Notes under the pieces: model-generated
What the model saw: the letters and a program-made list of their open reading frames with translations, nothing else
Told to the model about the DNA's origin: nothing
The model's database searches: none
Made by a program: the position numbers and the translations under genes
Shown here: piece after piece, positions 22,760-34,188 of the stretch
Layout: each line of letters opens with the position of its first letter
Position numbering within the stretch: position 1 is the first letter of the stretch
Source of the DNA: Heterobilharzia americana
Lineage: Eukaryota > Platyhelminthes > Trematoda > Strigeidida > Schistosomatidae
DNA length: 64,000 nt
Direction of reading: 5' to 3'
NCBI GenBank assembly: GCA_944470555.2
Contig: OX104127.1
Span: 118,386,741-118,450,740, forward strand

Positions 22760-22834
22760 TTACCATTTGTTGATATACTTGTAATTCTCCGTTGTAATAC
22801 TGGATAGAAATGTTCGACCTCTGTTGGCATATGG
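22760..22834 (-). repeat. Sm-alpha-associated repeat, copy 2
   Basis: Direct repeat of 22,431-22,507. A shorter related piece (GACCGGCCATTATTGGAATA) lies at 22,952-22,971 before SINE B2, and another at 54,913-54,940. Confidence 0.6.
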
Positions 22835-23029
22835 GTACCCGAAATGGTCCAACGGAATCAGAAAACGTACATCAACTAAGACAATTATAAAACAGCCAGA
22901 CGTTTTTGATGTTACAGCTTGCTAATCTCTATCACTAATTAGACCGAATAGACCGGCCATTATTGGAATATAGACTCCTGCTCGGACGCCTTGATTTTCC
23001 CGATATTTACAAATTTAATATTAATGATG

Positions 23030-23200
23030 GACAGCGGTTACCAATGGAATCCTAGACGTGTGCTTTGTCCTATTTGAGGCTCGTTGGCTGCATGTACCTG
23101 TCTTCCAGTGAGTGTTCTTCCCACTGAAACTCGAACCCAGGATCAATCGCTTCAAATGCCAGAGTTTTATCCAATATAATCACTGTTCGACGAGGGGTTA
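23030..23200 (-). mobile_element. Sm-alpha-like SINE (family B) copy 2, degenerate
   Basis: On the minus strand a B-box-like GGGTTCGAGTTTCAG (about 23,142-23,128) is followed by a hammerhead remnant: CCAACGA, CCTCAAATAGGAC, AAAGC, ACGTCTAGGATTCC. Core positions are mutated. It stands head-to-head with B3. Confidence 0.65.
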
Positions 23201-23205
23201 TCGTG

Positions 23206-23385
23206 AACCCGTAGCTTAGTCAATAGTCCGCTAGTGCTTGAAGCGATCGGTCCTGAATTCAAGTCTCATTGGGAATAATATCACTCACTGAATTGCAGGT
23301 GCATGCATCAGACGACTCTGAAATAGGATGAAACGTAAATGTAGGATTTCACTGCCAGCCTCCGTCTATCAATGATAATCCAAGT
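23206..23385 (+). mobile_element. Sm-alpha-like SINE (family B) copy 3, degenerate
   Basis: Plus-strand copy with A-box-like TAGCTTAGTCAATAGTCCGC, B-box-like CCTGAATTCAAGTCTCA, then a hammerhead remnant with CAGACGA, CTCTGAAATAGGAT, GAAAC (about 23,307-23,333). The core CTGA has become CAGA. It starts a few bases after the 5' end of B2 on the other strand. Confidence 0.65.
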
Positions 23386-24115
23386 CTTTTCGAACAATGA
23401 AATGGCTATGATCAAAATTCTGTATACAATAGAATAAAGTAATCAGCTTTGCATTGCTCTGAAGACTTAGTGTTTTCATTGTCGTATGGTCTCCATCATT
23501 ATTTCACCTTCCATTATCATTTTCACTCATCGAGATGAATTTAATCTCCAACTTCTTCATTACCTATGCTATGCTCCACTTGTCAGTAAGGTGACTGTTT
23601 ACAACTGAAATTTATTTTTGTTTCCATAATTTTTGTTCTTATTCTACAGTTCTCTTTTATATTCTATGTAACAAAGCTTCGTTTCCAATTATTTCAACAT
23701 CATTTTCATTATCTTGATTTCCCAATACACTGCTTTATTGCACATTTAGAAATTCACGCTCACTTGAAACTTAATAGAATTTATAACTAACTGCTTGATG
23801 TAAAGTTGTTTCCCACTTATAATAAGCCTCGATATCTGAATGAATACATTTCACTGATGAAAAGTTTTCGTATTGCTTTTTTTCAAAATTATATAGTTCC
23901 ACTTTCATACATTTGTCACGTTGGCACCAAGAAAGTATGTGGCGTAAAATAATTCTTAGGTTACTTAAGAATTCAAAATAACCACCCTCATTTCTCTTTC
24001 TTCAATATACATATTTCCATACACACTCTTCAGAAAATAAGTTTGCGAAGACGAAAATAGTTGAAATATCATTTAGTGGTCACATTTCAAAAGGGTTCGA
24101 TTGAACTTCGTCAAC
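23386..24115. other. AT-rich stretch, no gene seen
   Basis: No feature recognised. Confidence 0.55.
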
Positions 24116-24119
24116 ATGT

Positions 24120-24300
24120 ATGACTAGACAACATCAAATTGGTAGCTCTCCAGTGACCAATCAATGTATGTAACCCAATAGCATAGGCGGTTGATCTAGA
24201 CCAGAACAACTATAAGATAACGTCGCTGTCTAGAACACTGAGTGACGAAGGCTCGAATCTCACAAAAGACACCAGTAACGTCGAGGTTGAAGACAAAAAT
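24120..24300 (+). mobile_element. SINE family C copy 1, 3'-truncated
   Basis: Aligns with 51,885-52,055: GACTAGACAACATCAAATTG, CAATGTATGTAACCCA, then B-box-like GGCTCGAATCTCAC and ACGTCGAGGTTGAAGA. It stops just before the hammerhead domain present in the copies at 52,059 and 63,071. Confidence 0.55.
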
Positions 24301-24470
24301 TGTTGACTAAACCCAGGTTACAGGTTTATGCTAATTGACGTCGACCAACTCAAATTAAAATCAAAGTAGACCACTAGCCATACCCGAAATTACTGTTACA
24401 CAAGGATCAATTTCATTCTCTTCAACATGATGAATTATTCTCATAATAAATATCAGCACTTATTATCGTA
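24301..24470. other. Short spacer
   Basis: Nothing recognised between SINE C1 and RTE copy E. Confidence 0.4.
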
Positions 24471-25240
24471 AGACTCTTGGCATCCCCGTCGAAAATAAGA
24501 TTCAGTAGCACGTCACCACGTCACTCTGTTCTCTACAGGCTTTTCAATATGGCTCCAACACTACACACAAGCTTTCATCTCCTCCTCACACCATCTCCTA
24601 CATCTCACCAACACACACACACACACAACTCGTCCATTTCCCCATCACAACGAGCCTCACCTGGTACGTGATGTCCCCAATACGTCTTCTCAGTGTATCC
24701 ATCTCCAATCCATCTACACTTTCCTATGCTCATCTCTTGAGCGATAAGTTGTTGGTTGGTTCACTGCCAGTCACAGTTCTTTCCTGCTTATTCTTATCAT
24801 TCTGGCCATATGATCTGCAACTTCACTCACTATCGAGTGAGTGTGAGCAGTAATTGTTCATGTATGTCTGTGGTTTGTTCGAAATGCTTTACGTGACGTG
24901 CTAACCCTCCGAAATATATAGAATCACTGATCTGATGTTGGAGTTGAAGTCAGGATCTTGTTCACACTTCATGCTGAGTGCAGTGAAGTATAATGCAGTG
25001 CAGTGCAGTACAGTGCAGTTCAGTGCAGTGGAGTGGAGTGCAGTAGATCTCCACACTGATTTCAGATTAATGCAGGAAGGTCTGTCTTGCTGTCTTTCCA
25101 ATCCTGGCTTTGACTCCCTCATCTGTGCCGCCACCACCGCCAGTAGTGTAGTTGGAACGATGCTGCCTATGCAGGTAGGTGGAAGAGACAACTTCCTTCA
25201 GATCTCTCCAGTTCATGGTGGTTGGTGCTTGTTGTTGTCA

Positions 25241-25289
25241 TTGCTCTTGTTGTTGTTGTTGTTGTTCTCGTTGTTGTTGTTGTTGTTGG
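25241..25289. repeat. TTG trinucleotide microsatellite in RTE copy E
   Basis: TTG/GTT run interrupted by a CTC, the counterpart of 8466-8512 in copy B. Confidence 0.8.
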
Positions 25290-25384
25290 GCAACTTCATC
25301 GCCTCTGTCTTGTCTACCTTCACCTGAAGGAAGTCCTGTCCTCCTTCAAAACTTCGCATCGCCTCGCCTCGCCTCACCCCGCCC

Positions 25385-25476
25385 CACCTCACCTCACCTC
25401 ACCTCACCTCACCTCACCTCACCTCACCTCACCCCACCTCACCTCACCTCACCTCACCTCACCTCACCTCACCTCA
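25385..25476. repeat. ACCTC pentanucleotide microsatellite in RTE copy E
   Basis: About 18 units of ACCTC with one ACCCC interruption. Copies B and F hold only a few irregular GGTGA units at the same position (8349-8385 and 33,285-33,320), so the expansion is private to E. Confidence 0.85.
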
Positions 25477-25623
25477 CATCTTCCATGAACTTGTTGGTCT
25501 TCACCTGTTGATCTCCGAGTTTGTGTTACAAGACATTGGACACAAATCATCATCGCCGGCGAAATCCAAATCTTCTGGGCTTTTTCCATTGGTCCAGCCA
25601 GTGAATCCACCTCCTCGAAATAC

Positions 25624-25699
25624 TGGAGAATATTTGTGGCTGGGCTACATGGTCTTGCTTACATTGTATTCTCCCAGCTCAGAGAACACAATGCAACCA
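25624..25699 (-). repeat. 76-bp PLE-derived hairpin insert in RTE copy E
   Basis: Same insert and same junctions (AAATAC on both sides, the complement of GTATTT) as in copies B and F, which shows that it was present in their common source element. Confidence 0.7.
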
Positions 25700-27427
25700 A
25701 AATACCCCTCTTCTCACAAATCCTCACACTTTGTTGCATGATCTAGTCCAGTCGACCACAATCAGGAAGATCATTGTTGACAGTGAGTGGCAACCTTGTC
25801 CTACTCCCTCCTGTCTCCACTTCAAAGGTGTCACTGAGCTCCCCATTGTGAATCACTTGGCTGATTGATATGTGGAATATAGCTGCTGTTGAATGAGGTT
25901 GGTAAATGTTTGTGTCACTGTAAGCGTAGTGTTGAAGCAGCCAGCTGCCTGTCAAATTACTTCTCGTTCGAGGCTATCGAAGTCGTTTTCGAGGTGTATG
26001 AATTTGAGGTGAGGTGAATAGTTGACTGGGATTCTATGCTCTCTTCTATGATGATGTGTGGTGTAGTGTTTCAATTTGGTGCGCACATGATTTGTTTTTC
26101 CTGAAGCGAGGTAACCAGCCAGCCAGCCAGCCAGCCAGCCAGCTAGTTTGTTCCGGTCGTACTTTGAATGCCGAGTATAATTTATTCTCTCGAGTATGGT
26201 GTGGTATAATATTTTACTTGGTATGGAGAGGAGCATGATTCCTCTCCAGTTCTTGCAGAGTGTTATCTCTCCCTTATTTGAGAGTTTGACAAGATAGCCC
26301 CTCTGTCAGTTGATGAGTAGTTACCTTTCCTTCCTCGCTTCATTCAAAACCTTTTGCAGTAGTGATGTGAGCGCGTCCTCTGTTTTCTCTGAGTGTGATT
26401 TCAGTACTTCTGGTGTAATTCCATCCGATCCTGCTACTTTCCCGGGTTTCAACTACTTCATGGCACTTAGGATTTCTGCTTTTGTCCACGAGGTCGCGTT
26501 CACTATCAGCTCTGTGACTGGGTTTCTGGTGGTATTTCTGGAGGAGTTGCAGTTGTTGTTGTTGGTGGTGGTGGTCGACTGAAGAGGTTTCTGAAGTGGT
26601 CAGTCCATCGTTTCCTTTGTTTCTCCTCTTTGGTAATTAGATTTCCGTCATCATCTTCCATTGGTTTCATCTGTGTTGATCTCTTCCCTACCAGGCAGTC
26701 AGTAACCTGCTTATTTGATACAGTGTTGTCAGGTCCATCCTACCAGCCGGCAGCCTGTTCTGCCTCACTTGCCAATGTTTCGCAGAAGTGTCTTTTGTCT
26801 TTGCGCACACTCTTCACTTCTTTATGCATTGTAGTGTTTTATTCTTTGTACTGAGTTCCTCTTTTATTTGTTCATCCTTGCTCTGGTTCATCTTCTGCTT
26901 CACCATATTCCTCTTCCTCCTCTACCAGCCTCCATGTGTCCGTCGAGTTCCTTTCCTTCTGTTGTTTCTTCTTCTGCCTGCCTAACACATTCCTTTGTCC
27001 TTTGTAGTTTAGTCCTTCAGTTTCTGTTCTGGATGTTCAACTAGAATTGCAGGGTAACACTGACTTCTTTGAATTGAAGGCTTTCAACTTCATTTTTTAG
27101 GTACATTTCTGGCAACGGATAGTGAGTGGTGTTAACCTACACACATCTGTTCCCTATCTTGATCTTGTCTCCGGTGGGCTGCGTTTCTACCTTCTTAGCA
27201 TTGTGGTGAATTCGATCTGATTCTTAGTGTAGTGTGTCTTGGTGTATGTTGCAATCAAATCCATGTCGCTTTGTGGATATTCTTATGCTTTAACACAGTG
27301 CTTCCAACCACCAAGTCTTTGAATGCGCAGAAGTCTGCAAACAATTCTCCATTCTCGTTCATTTCATCGAGTACCTCTCAACCTATGATCATTTCGCTTC
27401 CTGTGTTGTCCACTCCCACTTTGGCAT

Positions 27428-27912
27428 TCATGTCACCCCACCGATTACAGTGAATTTTGATGTCGCCAACTGAAGTAGGGTCTTGTTCAGTATTGATTGA
27501 AGTTGTCTGTAGAATTCCTCCTTCTTTTCATCTCCATTATTTGTAGGTGCGTAGTATTTTATGATTGTGGCTTTCCTTCCTTTTAAGTTGAACCTCGCTG
27601 TTATGATCCTGGAGGAGACTGATTCCCATTGCATTAGCGTCTTCAATGCTCTTGAAGGGGACATCATGATAGCCTTTCCGAAACTCAGTGTGCTTGTGGT
27701 TGTCGTCTGGGTGACAATATCGTATTAGATTATTGACCGTCCAGTTAAGAGTTTGGAGAGCCCACTTCCATTCTATCTCCAGATTCCTCACAGATTCCTT
27801 GCACTTCTATGCTATACTTTCTCATCTCTTTTGCAATCTGCGCAGCCTTGCTACATTTAAACATTGTACAGATACTCCATGTCCCTATTCTTACTTTCGC
27901 TTTCATGGAGCG
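27428..27912 (-). pseudogene. AP-endonuclease N-terminal region of RTE copy E
   Basis: From the ATG at about 27,907 the minus strand encodes MKAKVRIGTWSICTMF, then SKAAQIAKEMRKYSIEV. The frame at 27,667-27,428 continues with KGRKATIIKYYAPTNN and EEFYRQLQSILNKT. This is the start of the apurinic-type endonuclease of the RTE family, equivalent to KVNVGTWNVRTMF in copy G. The catalytic GTWNVR asparagine has changed to serine (GTWSIC). Confidence 0.7.
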
Positions 27913-28155
27913 AAGTGAAGACACATCAGCCTACCGGCTTCGCGAAGGCTTTAACCAACCGGCGTTATTTCGTCTCTCCGATTCCAGCAAGGAATAAGTT
28001 TACTTTCATTTTTTAAATTTTCTCTGTCATTTGAAGTTTTTTTTAGTGATTGGATTCGTTTTCCGGGGTATGGTTGCTAGCTCCATACCCAACCTTCCCG
28101 CTTGTTCCGAGCTTAGGACCGGCTAGTAACTAATGAACTAGTTAACTATGCAAGG

Positions 28156-29862
28156 TTGGTAATAAATTTAGTATTATTCAAAATATTTGTCATTTCCATT
28201 AAAACTAGAATAAAATGATTTGAAGATCAAACTGATATCCTTTCAGTTTTAGATAGTTGTAGGTGATCAGCAAGAATCTCTGAACCTGAGTTTTTCACCT
28301 TTGTTGGCACTTGTCATAAAGGTGATGTCAAAGGCAACAATGTTTTATCAGACAAGTTTCCTAGCTTGGTCATCACAGCTCGAAAAGACTGATGCAACGT
28401 GCTCAGAACTTGAAGGTAAACAACATGAAAGTAGTTACTCTCAAGGGTTCTGTCAACAACTACACTCCCGCACTCCCAAACATCCAAATAGAATTATCAC
28501 GAAATAAGGTGTCACATCCTCCTATGATAAACCTAGGCAATTAAATTTAAGCGTGTGAAGGCAGCAGTTATAATGGATGGTGAATTCGTCATTTGTGACC
28601 GTGTTGCATTCCATTGTGTGACTTATGTGCATAATATTTATATGATCTTTTCTAATTAGTTATTTACAGCCCACTTCCAATCTAATTTCTTTTCAAACAA
28701 CAAAAGGCTGAATTAGTTGGGTGCTTAAAGTCAGCAAAAGTAACATGTTATCCAGGTTATGATCTTTCTCATACTTGCAAAAAGCAAGCATATGCATCCC
28801 TGCAAAATAGTGTTATTCATCAATGATTCAGAAAAATCACATTAAGTATGATTTACCCAGATATTGACACTGTGAACCGGTGTGTTTACTGTTATATTGA
28901 TTCACTTACTAATACTGATGAAGTCTCAAAATGTGATTAATAGATCAGACTTCAAAATGGAAAATTTGTTACAGTCTAATTATTCTAGATCGACTATTCT
29001 AACATTAATTTAGTTGATTATTTGATTAAAATAGCTGGATGAAATACCCTTGAAAATATCACAACCAGCATAGTTTCTTTTTAGCCTCCATTTACTTTAT
29101 CAGTATCTGCAATCACAAAGTTTATGAAGAAAATTTTCTGTTTTAGTTTGGCTAGTAAATTCAAAAAATAAATTATTTAAAACAATATAGTTCGTGTTTT
29201 TCAGTTACCTTCTCAAATATGTCGTTATTATTTTCATTTTCAGAGAAATTTCGCTAACGTTAATGAAATCAATTCTCCATTTCTAACAGGAAGGGGTAAT
29301 TTATCAAAATTGTATTGTTTATGACGATGAATATGACGTAATAAGGCAAACTGAAGGTACAACTTTAAGTCGTCTATTGCTTAAGATAGTCAATAAATTA
29401 CATTCGAATGTGGGGAATTTCTCTCATTGTGTTTAACCTGTAGTTAATCATTTCTAGGAGATCCTTATACGACAACTTGATGCAATTAAATTTTGTTTAG
29501 CAATCATTTGTTTATTTTCCTGCGTATTTTTACCTTTGACTTGAAATCATCTTGGAATGTTCTATCGTTTCTACTGTGTTCATGATTGTACAGCTATAAG
29601 AATCACTTCTTCGAAAATGACAATTTTATTCGATTCAATTAACTTCCTAAACTGTATCATGAGATATATTTTCCTTTTATGACAATACAGCTATCAACCA
29701 TTGAAATGGTCCCATTGGAGCATGAAAAATTAACAACAGCGAAATTAGCGAGGAACATTTCCTTTTCGATAAATCATTTTCAGGAGCTATACTATCTTAT
29801 TTCCAGCTACAACAAATATATAAATACATATATATATATCCTTAAAATGATAATGAATATTT
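28156..29862. other. AT-rich stretch, no gene seen
   Basis: Small frames (for example 28,301-28,507) are unrecognised. Confidence 0.55.
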
Positions 29863-29975
29863 GTTACTCCGGTGGATAAGCTTAGTCATGTTATGTTCTT
29901 CGAGCTGGATGGTTTAACTGTTAAGTTTTCATTGTCTTTCTAGACAACGTCAAACACCACTAACCTTAATATGAG
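29863..29975 (-). mobile_element. PLE terminal-repeat fragment
   Basis: AATATTTGTTACTCCGGTGG, TATGTTCTTCGAGCTGGATG and TTTTCATTGTCTTTCTAGAC align with the PLE terminal repeat at 12,022-12,130. A hammerhead-like stem and GAAA are visible on the minus strand (about 29,960-29,925), but the CTGATGA box is disrupted. Confidence 0.65.
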
Positions 29976-31535
29976 AATATAACACAACCTAGAAATGTAT
30001 ATTCCTTCAGTAGCTTATGAATGAGCACAAGATCATCAAAAATTGTCAATCGAGTCAGAGGGTGGTTATGACTGAACGGGCAATACAAGGTAATTATTAA
30101 ATAGTCTATTAAAAGAAGGAACAATGAAATTTGATCTTCCCAAACATCGCAGTGAAAAAATTGTAACGATCACTTTTGAAATTAGAGAATAACTACTGAA
30201 GATGCTTCACGTAATATCAGTGGCATTGAAGTTACAGTTACTTAAATTCTTTTAGAAAAAAAGTAATGAGCATTAACAGAATAACTAACAACTTTAACTA
30301 GAATCTCCTTGCTATCGCCTAAGATTGAAAAACTTGGGTAGGAAAGATACGCTGGTTACTGGTCATCACTGCGCTAAGATTAAATCTCAAGACTGAGGCA
30401 ATAATATTTTCTTTAGAAAAATATGATCAGTATCACCTCACTATTATGATTGGTAAACTTATATACACTATCCCAATATACGAACAGGTTACTGAAGGAA
30501 TTTGATTTTCGGCCAGTATCCTAAAAATTTGTATTCCAAAACTACGTAGCTATGTACGTGTGTTAAGTTATCGTAAGAGAAAAGATTATAGATTCTGCAA
30601 AACATTTCAATGAAATTTAATCAAAATAACCTTTAATATTTCAATGTTTTCCTAGGGCAAATGACAATGAAAAAACTTTATTTACTAGGAGAAGATTAGA
30701 AGTTGTTTAACCAATGTTCTCAAATTTTAACGAAAATTTGAAACCTGATTTATTTCAATCGTTAGCTTATGCAATTAATTCAGCCAACAGAGTTTAATAT
30801 TTAAGATAACTTGAAATTGTTAAGCTAACAGTACAGCACCCATAGACCGTAGATAATGGAAAACGAACGTCAAACAAACCTCTAAGTAATAAGCATGAAC
30901 TTCTTTCATTCACCAACATTATTCTCCTGCAAGCAACATCATCCACATTCCTGAATTATTTGTGGCAGAAAGCATGCGGATAACTCAGTATGGTGGTTTA
31001 AAACTCAAGCATAAAGAATCAGTAGATCTTTTTGTATATTCGGCACTCTGTTCAATTTTCCATCAGTCACTCGTCCTTTAACCAAGTGATGTAAAGTTTG
31101 TAACAGCTATTCAACTAGGATGAATTTTCATTTCATATTTCTGACACAGACTTACATGTAAAAATGTTTTCTTCACGCAACACAGAGTCATCTTTCAGGT
31201 GATGGTGACAACTTCCTATTCAGTGAGTACTCGCTGTCGCAGCATGTTGTACTCTGTGGTTTTCTCGATGGAATGAGATGGTCAGCGTCTGCCAACTCAA
31301 TGACTTCTGGTTCGAATGTTTAGGCATTCCAGTTTTAAATGATGGATTTGCAATTACTATAATCAGAATAGAATTATTTATAAATTATGCATAAACAGAG
31401 ACGAAATGAAAAGTACTGTGCGGTGAGCATAGTTTGAAATCCTAACGCTTATAAAGTTAAATGTCTACCAGCCTTACTGTGTAAAATACAAGTCGTGACC
31501 GGTGGAGTCAAGCCTGATGGCCGTGAGGACAAATA
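29976..31535. other. AT-rich stretch, no gene seen
   Basis: Weak tRNA-like fragments (for example TGGTTCGAATGTTTAGGC near 31,310) may be very old SINE relics. No supported gene. Confidence 0.45.
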
Positions 31536-31539
31536 CTCA

Positions 31540-31790
31540 ACGATGACATTAGGTGGCGGTTCGCGCTATATCGTGAGCTAACAGAAGTTGGAAATATGGA
31601 GCATCGGATTCTGACCCAGTGGCTCAATGGTAACGCGCTGGTCGCGGAACCTGAAGGTGGCGGGTTCGATCCCCGCTGGTGGGGTCGTGGGTGCGCACTG
31701 CTGAGGAGTCCCATACTAGGACGAAACAGCTGTCCAGTGCTCCCAGGTTTCCTTTGTTCCTCCAACTGATGTCAGTCTTCGATGAATAAC
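31540..31790 (+). mobile_element. tRNA-derived SINE, family A copy 3, with intact promoter boxes and hammerhead
   Basis: The best family A copy. A 5' segment shared with A1 (GCGCTATATCGTGAG, AACAGAAGTTGGAAAT) precedes the tRNA-like promoter. The A box is TGGCTCAATGGT (31,620-31,631) and the B box GGTTCGATCCC (31,663-31,673), both close to the pol III consensus. A full hammerhead (31,695-31,740) and the short 3' tail (CAACTGATGTCAGTCTTCGA) follow. Low decay of the promoter and ribozyme suggests a young or selected copy. It has no protein-coding capacity. Confidence 0.85.
31695..31740 (+). ncRNA. Hammerhead ribozyme, complete fold, SINE A3
   Basis: Helix I is GCACTG (31,695-31,700) with CAGTGC (31,735-31,740), six Watson-Crick pairs. 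Core CTGAGGA is at 31,701-31,707. Stem II is GTCC (31,708-31,711) with GGAC (31,719-31,722), loop CATACTA. GAAA is at 31,723-31,726. Stem III is the self-complementary ACAGCTGT (31,726-31,733). The cleavage site is after C31,734 in GTC. Every conserved core base is present. The loopless stem III is like that of known schistosome hammerheads. Confidence 0.88.
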
Positions 31791-32223
31791 AACTTAAAAT
31801 ACTTTCGTTATGCAGAAATTATAATCAAAAGTTTTTGAAGTGTTACGGGTATGCAGGAATAAAATCATAGGCTATTTTTTACGAATCCGATAAAACATAT
31901 CCATAAACCCAAAAATTATGAAATCCTAATTAACATGGACTAGAAGCTGAATAGTTTGGCTTGATATCGAGTATTCAGCATGAATTTTCTTGAAATCACT
32001 GAGACAACCCACCACTAACTGTTCACAAAAATAAAATTGAGTTCAAGGTATTGTTTTTAACCAAATCTGAAAATTCGACACCAAATACAGCACAACGGGA
32101 TTTACTATGAATTCATTTGTAATAAATATTTACACACAGTGACGTTTTATATGATCCCGGTAATATTTCGAGCAAAAAAAATGTCCGTGAACACAGCAAT
32201 TGTTGGTACCATTTGTTCACATA

Positions 32224-32226
<3 letters not shown>
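31791..32226. other. AT-rich stretch, no gene seen
   Basis: No feature recognised before the TA microsatellite. Confidence 0.5.

Positions 32227-32264
<38 letters not shown>
32227..32264. repeat. TA dinucleotide microsatellite
   Basis: About 19 TA units directly abutting the 5' truncation point of RTE copy F. Confidence 0.9.
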
Positions 32265-32266
<2 letters not shown>

Positions 32267-32475
32267 CAAAAGGTTTTGAATGAAGCGAGGTAGGAAAAGT
32301 AACTACTGATAGACTGACAAAAGGGCTATCTTGTCAAATTCTCAAATAAGGGAGAGATAACACTCTGCAAGAACTGGAGAGGAATCATGCTCCTTTCCAT
32401 CTCAAGTAAAATATTATACCACACCATACTCGAGAGACTAAATAATACTCGGCATTCAAAGTACGACCGGAACAA

Positions 32476-32648
<173 letters not shown>

Positions 32649-33063
32649 TTACCTCGCTCCAGGAAAAACAGATCATATGCGCATCAAATTGAAACACTAC
32701 ACCACACATCATCATAGAAGAGAGCATAGAATCCCAGTCAACTATTCACCTCACCTCAAATTCATACACCTCGAAAACGACTTCGATAGCCTCGAACGAG
32801 AAGTAATTTGACAGGCAGCTGGCTGCTTCAACACTACGCTTACAGTGACACAAACATTTACCAACCTCACTCAACAACACCTATATTCCACATATCAATC
32901 AGCCAAGTGATTCACAATGGGGAGCTCAGTGACACCTTTGAAGTGGAGACAGGAGGGAGTAGGACAAGGTCGCCACTCACTGTCAACAATGATCTTCCTG
33001 ATTGTGGTCGACTGGACTAGATCATGCAACAAAGTGTGAGGATTTGTGAGAAGAGGGGTATTT

Positions 33064-33139
33064 TGGTTGCATTGTGTTCTCTGAGCTGGGAGAATACACT
33101 GCAAGCAAGACCATGTAGCCCAGCCACAAATATTCTCCA
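33064..33139 (+). repeat. 76-bp PLE-derived hairpin insert in RTE copy F
   Basis: Flanked by GTATTT on both sides, as in copy B. The inner stem is TTGCATTGTGTTCTC with GAGAATACACTGCAAG. Confidence 0.7.
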
Positions 33140-34188
33140 GTATTTCGAGGAGGTGGATTCACTGGCTGGACCAATGGAAAAAGCCCAGAAGATTTGGATT
33201 TCGCCGGCGATGATGATTTGTGTCTAATGTCTTGTAACACAAACTCGGAGATCAACAGGCGAAGACCAACAAGTTAATAGAAGATGTGAGGTGAGTTGAG
33301 TTGAGGTGAGGTGAGGTGGGGCGAGGTGACTCGAGGCGATGCGAAGTAGCGAATGAAGACAGGACTTCCTTCAGGTGATGGTAGACAAGACAGAGGTGAT
33401 GAAGATACCCAACAACAACAAGAGCAGTGACAACAACAAGCACCAACCACCATGAACTGGAGAGATCTGAAGGAAGTTGTCTCTTCCACCTACCTGCATA
33501 GGCAGCATCGTTCCAACCACACTACAGGCGGTGGTGGCGGCACAGATGAGGGAGTCAAAGCCAGGATTGGAAAGACAGCAAGACAGACCTTCCTGCATTA
33601 ATCTGAAATCAGTGTGGAGATCTACTGCACTCCACTCCACTGCACTGAACTGCACTGTACTGCACTGCACTGCATTATACTTCACTGCACTCAGCATGAA
33701 GTGTGAACAAGATCCTGACTTCAACTCCAACATCAGATCAGTGATTCTATATATTTCGGAGGGTTAGCACGTCACGTAAAGCATTTCGAACAAACCACAG
33801 ACATACATGAACAATTACTGCTCACACTCACTCGATAGTGAGTGAAGTTGCAGATCATATGGCCAGAATGATAAGAATAAGCAGGAAAGAACTGTGACTG
33901 GCAGTGAACCAACCAACAACTTATCGCTCAAGAGATGAGCATAGGAAAGTGTAGATGGATTGGAGATGGATACACTGAGAAGACGTATTGGGGACATCAC
34001 GTACCAGGTGAGGCTCGTTGTGATGGGGAAATGGACGAGTTGTGTGTGTGTGTGTTGGTGAGATGTAGGAGATGGTGTTAGGAGGAAATGAAAGCTTGTG
34101 TGTAGTGTTGGAGCCATATTGAAAAGCCTGCAGAGAACAGAGTGACATGGTGACATGCTGGTTAACCCCCATATTCCACTATGAACTC

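Larger units (their letters stand above)
24480..28155 (-). mobile_element. RTE-like retrotransposon copy E (subfamily II), near full length
   Basis: The 5' end at about 28,155 (minus-strand TAGTTAACTAGTTCATTAGT, then GGGAAGGTTGGGTATGGAGC) and 3' end at about 24,480 span 3.7 kb. All regions are present in order: leader, AP-endonuclease, linker, RT, C-terminal domain, 3' UTR. It carries the subfamily II marks: the 76-bp PLE insert at 25,624-25,699, a CTGG run at 26,115-26,143 and an expanded ACCTC tract at 25,385-25,476. Many frameshifts and stops make it a pseudo-element. Confidence 0.85.

Noticed and set aside
25376..25480. CRISPR-like array
   Set aside because: The ACCTC units are contiguous simple repeats without spacers.
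31620..31692. tRNA gene
   Set aside because: A and B boxes are good, but the cloverleaf stems do not close as a normal tRNA and the segment continues into a hammerhead; it is the SINE promoter.
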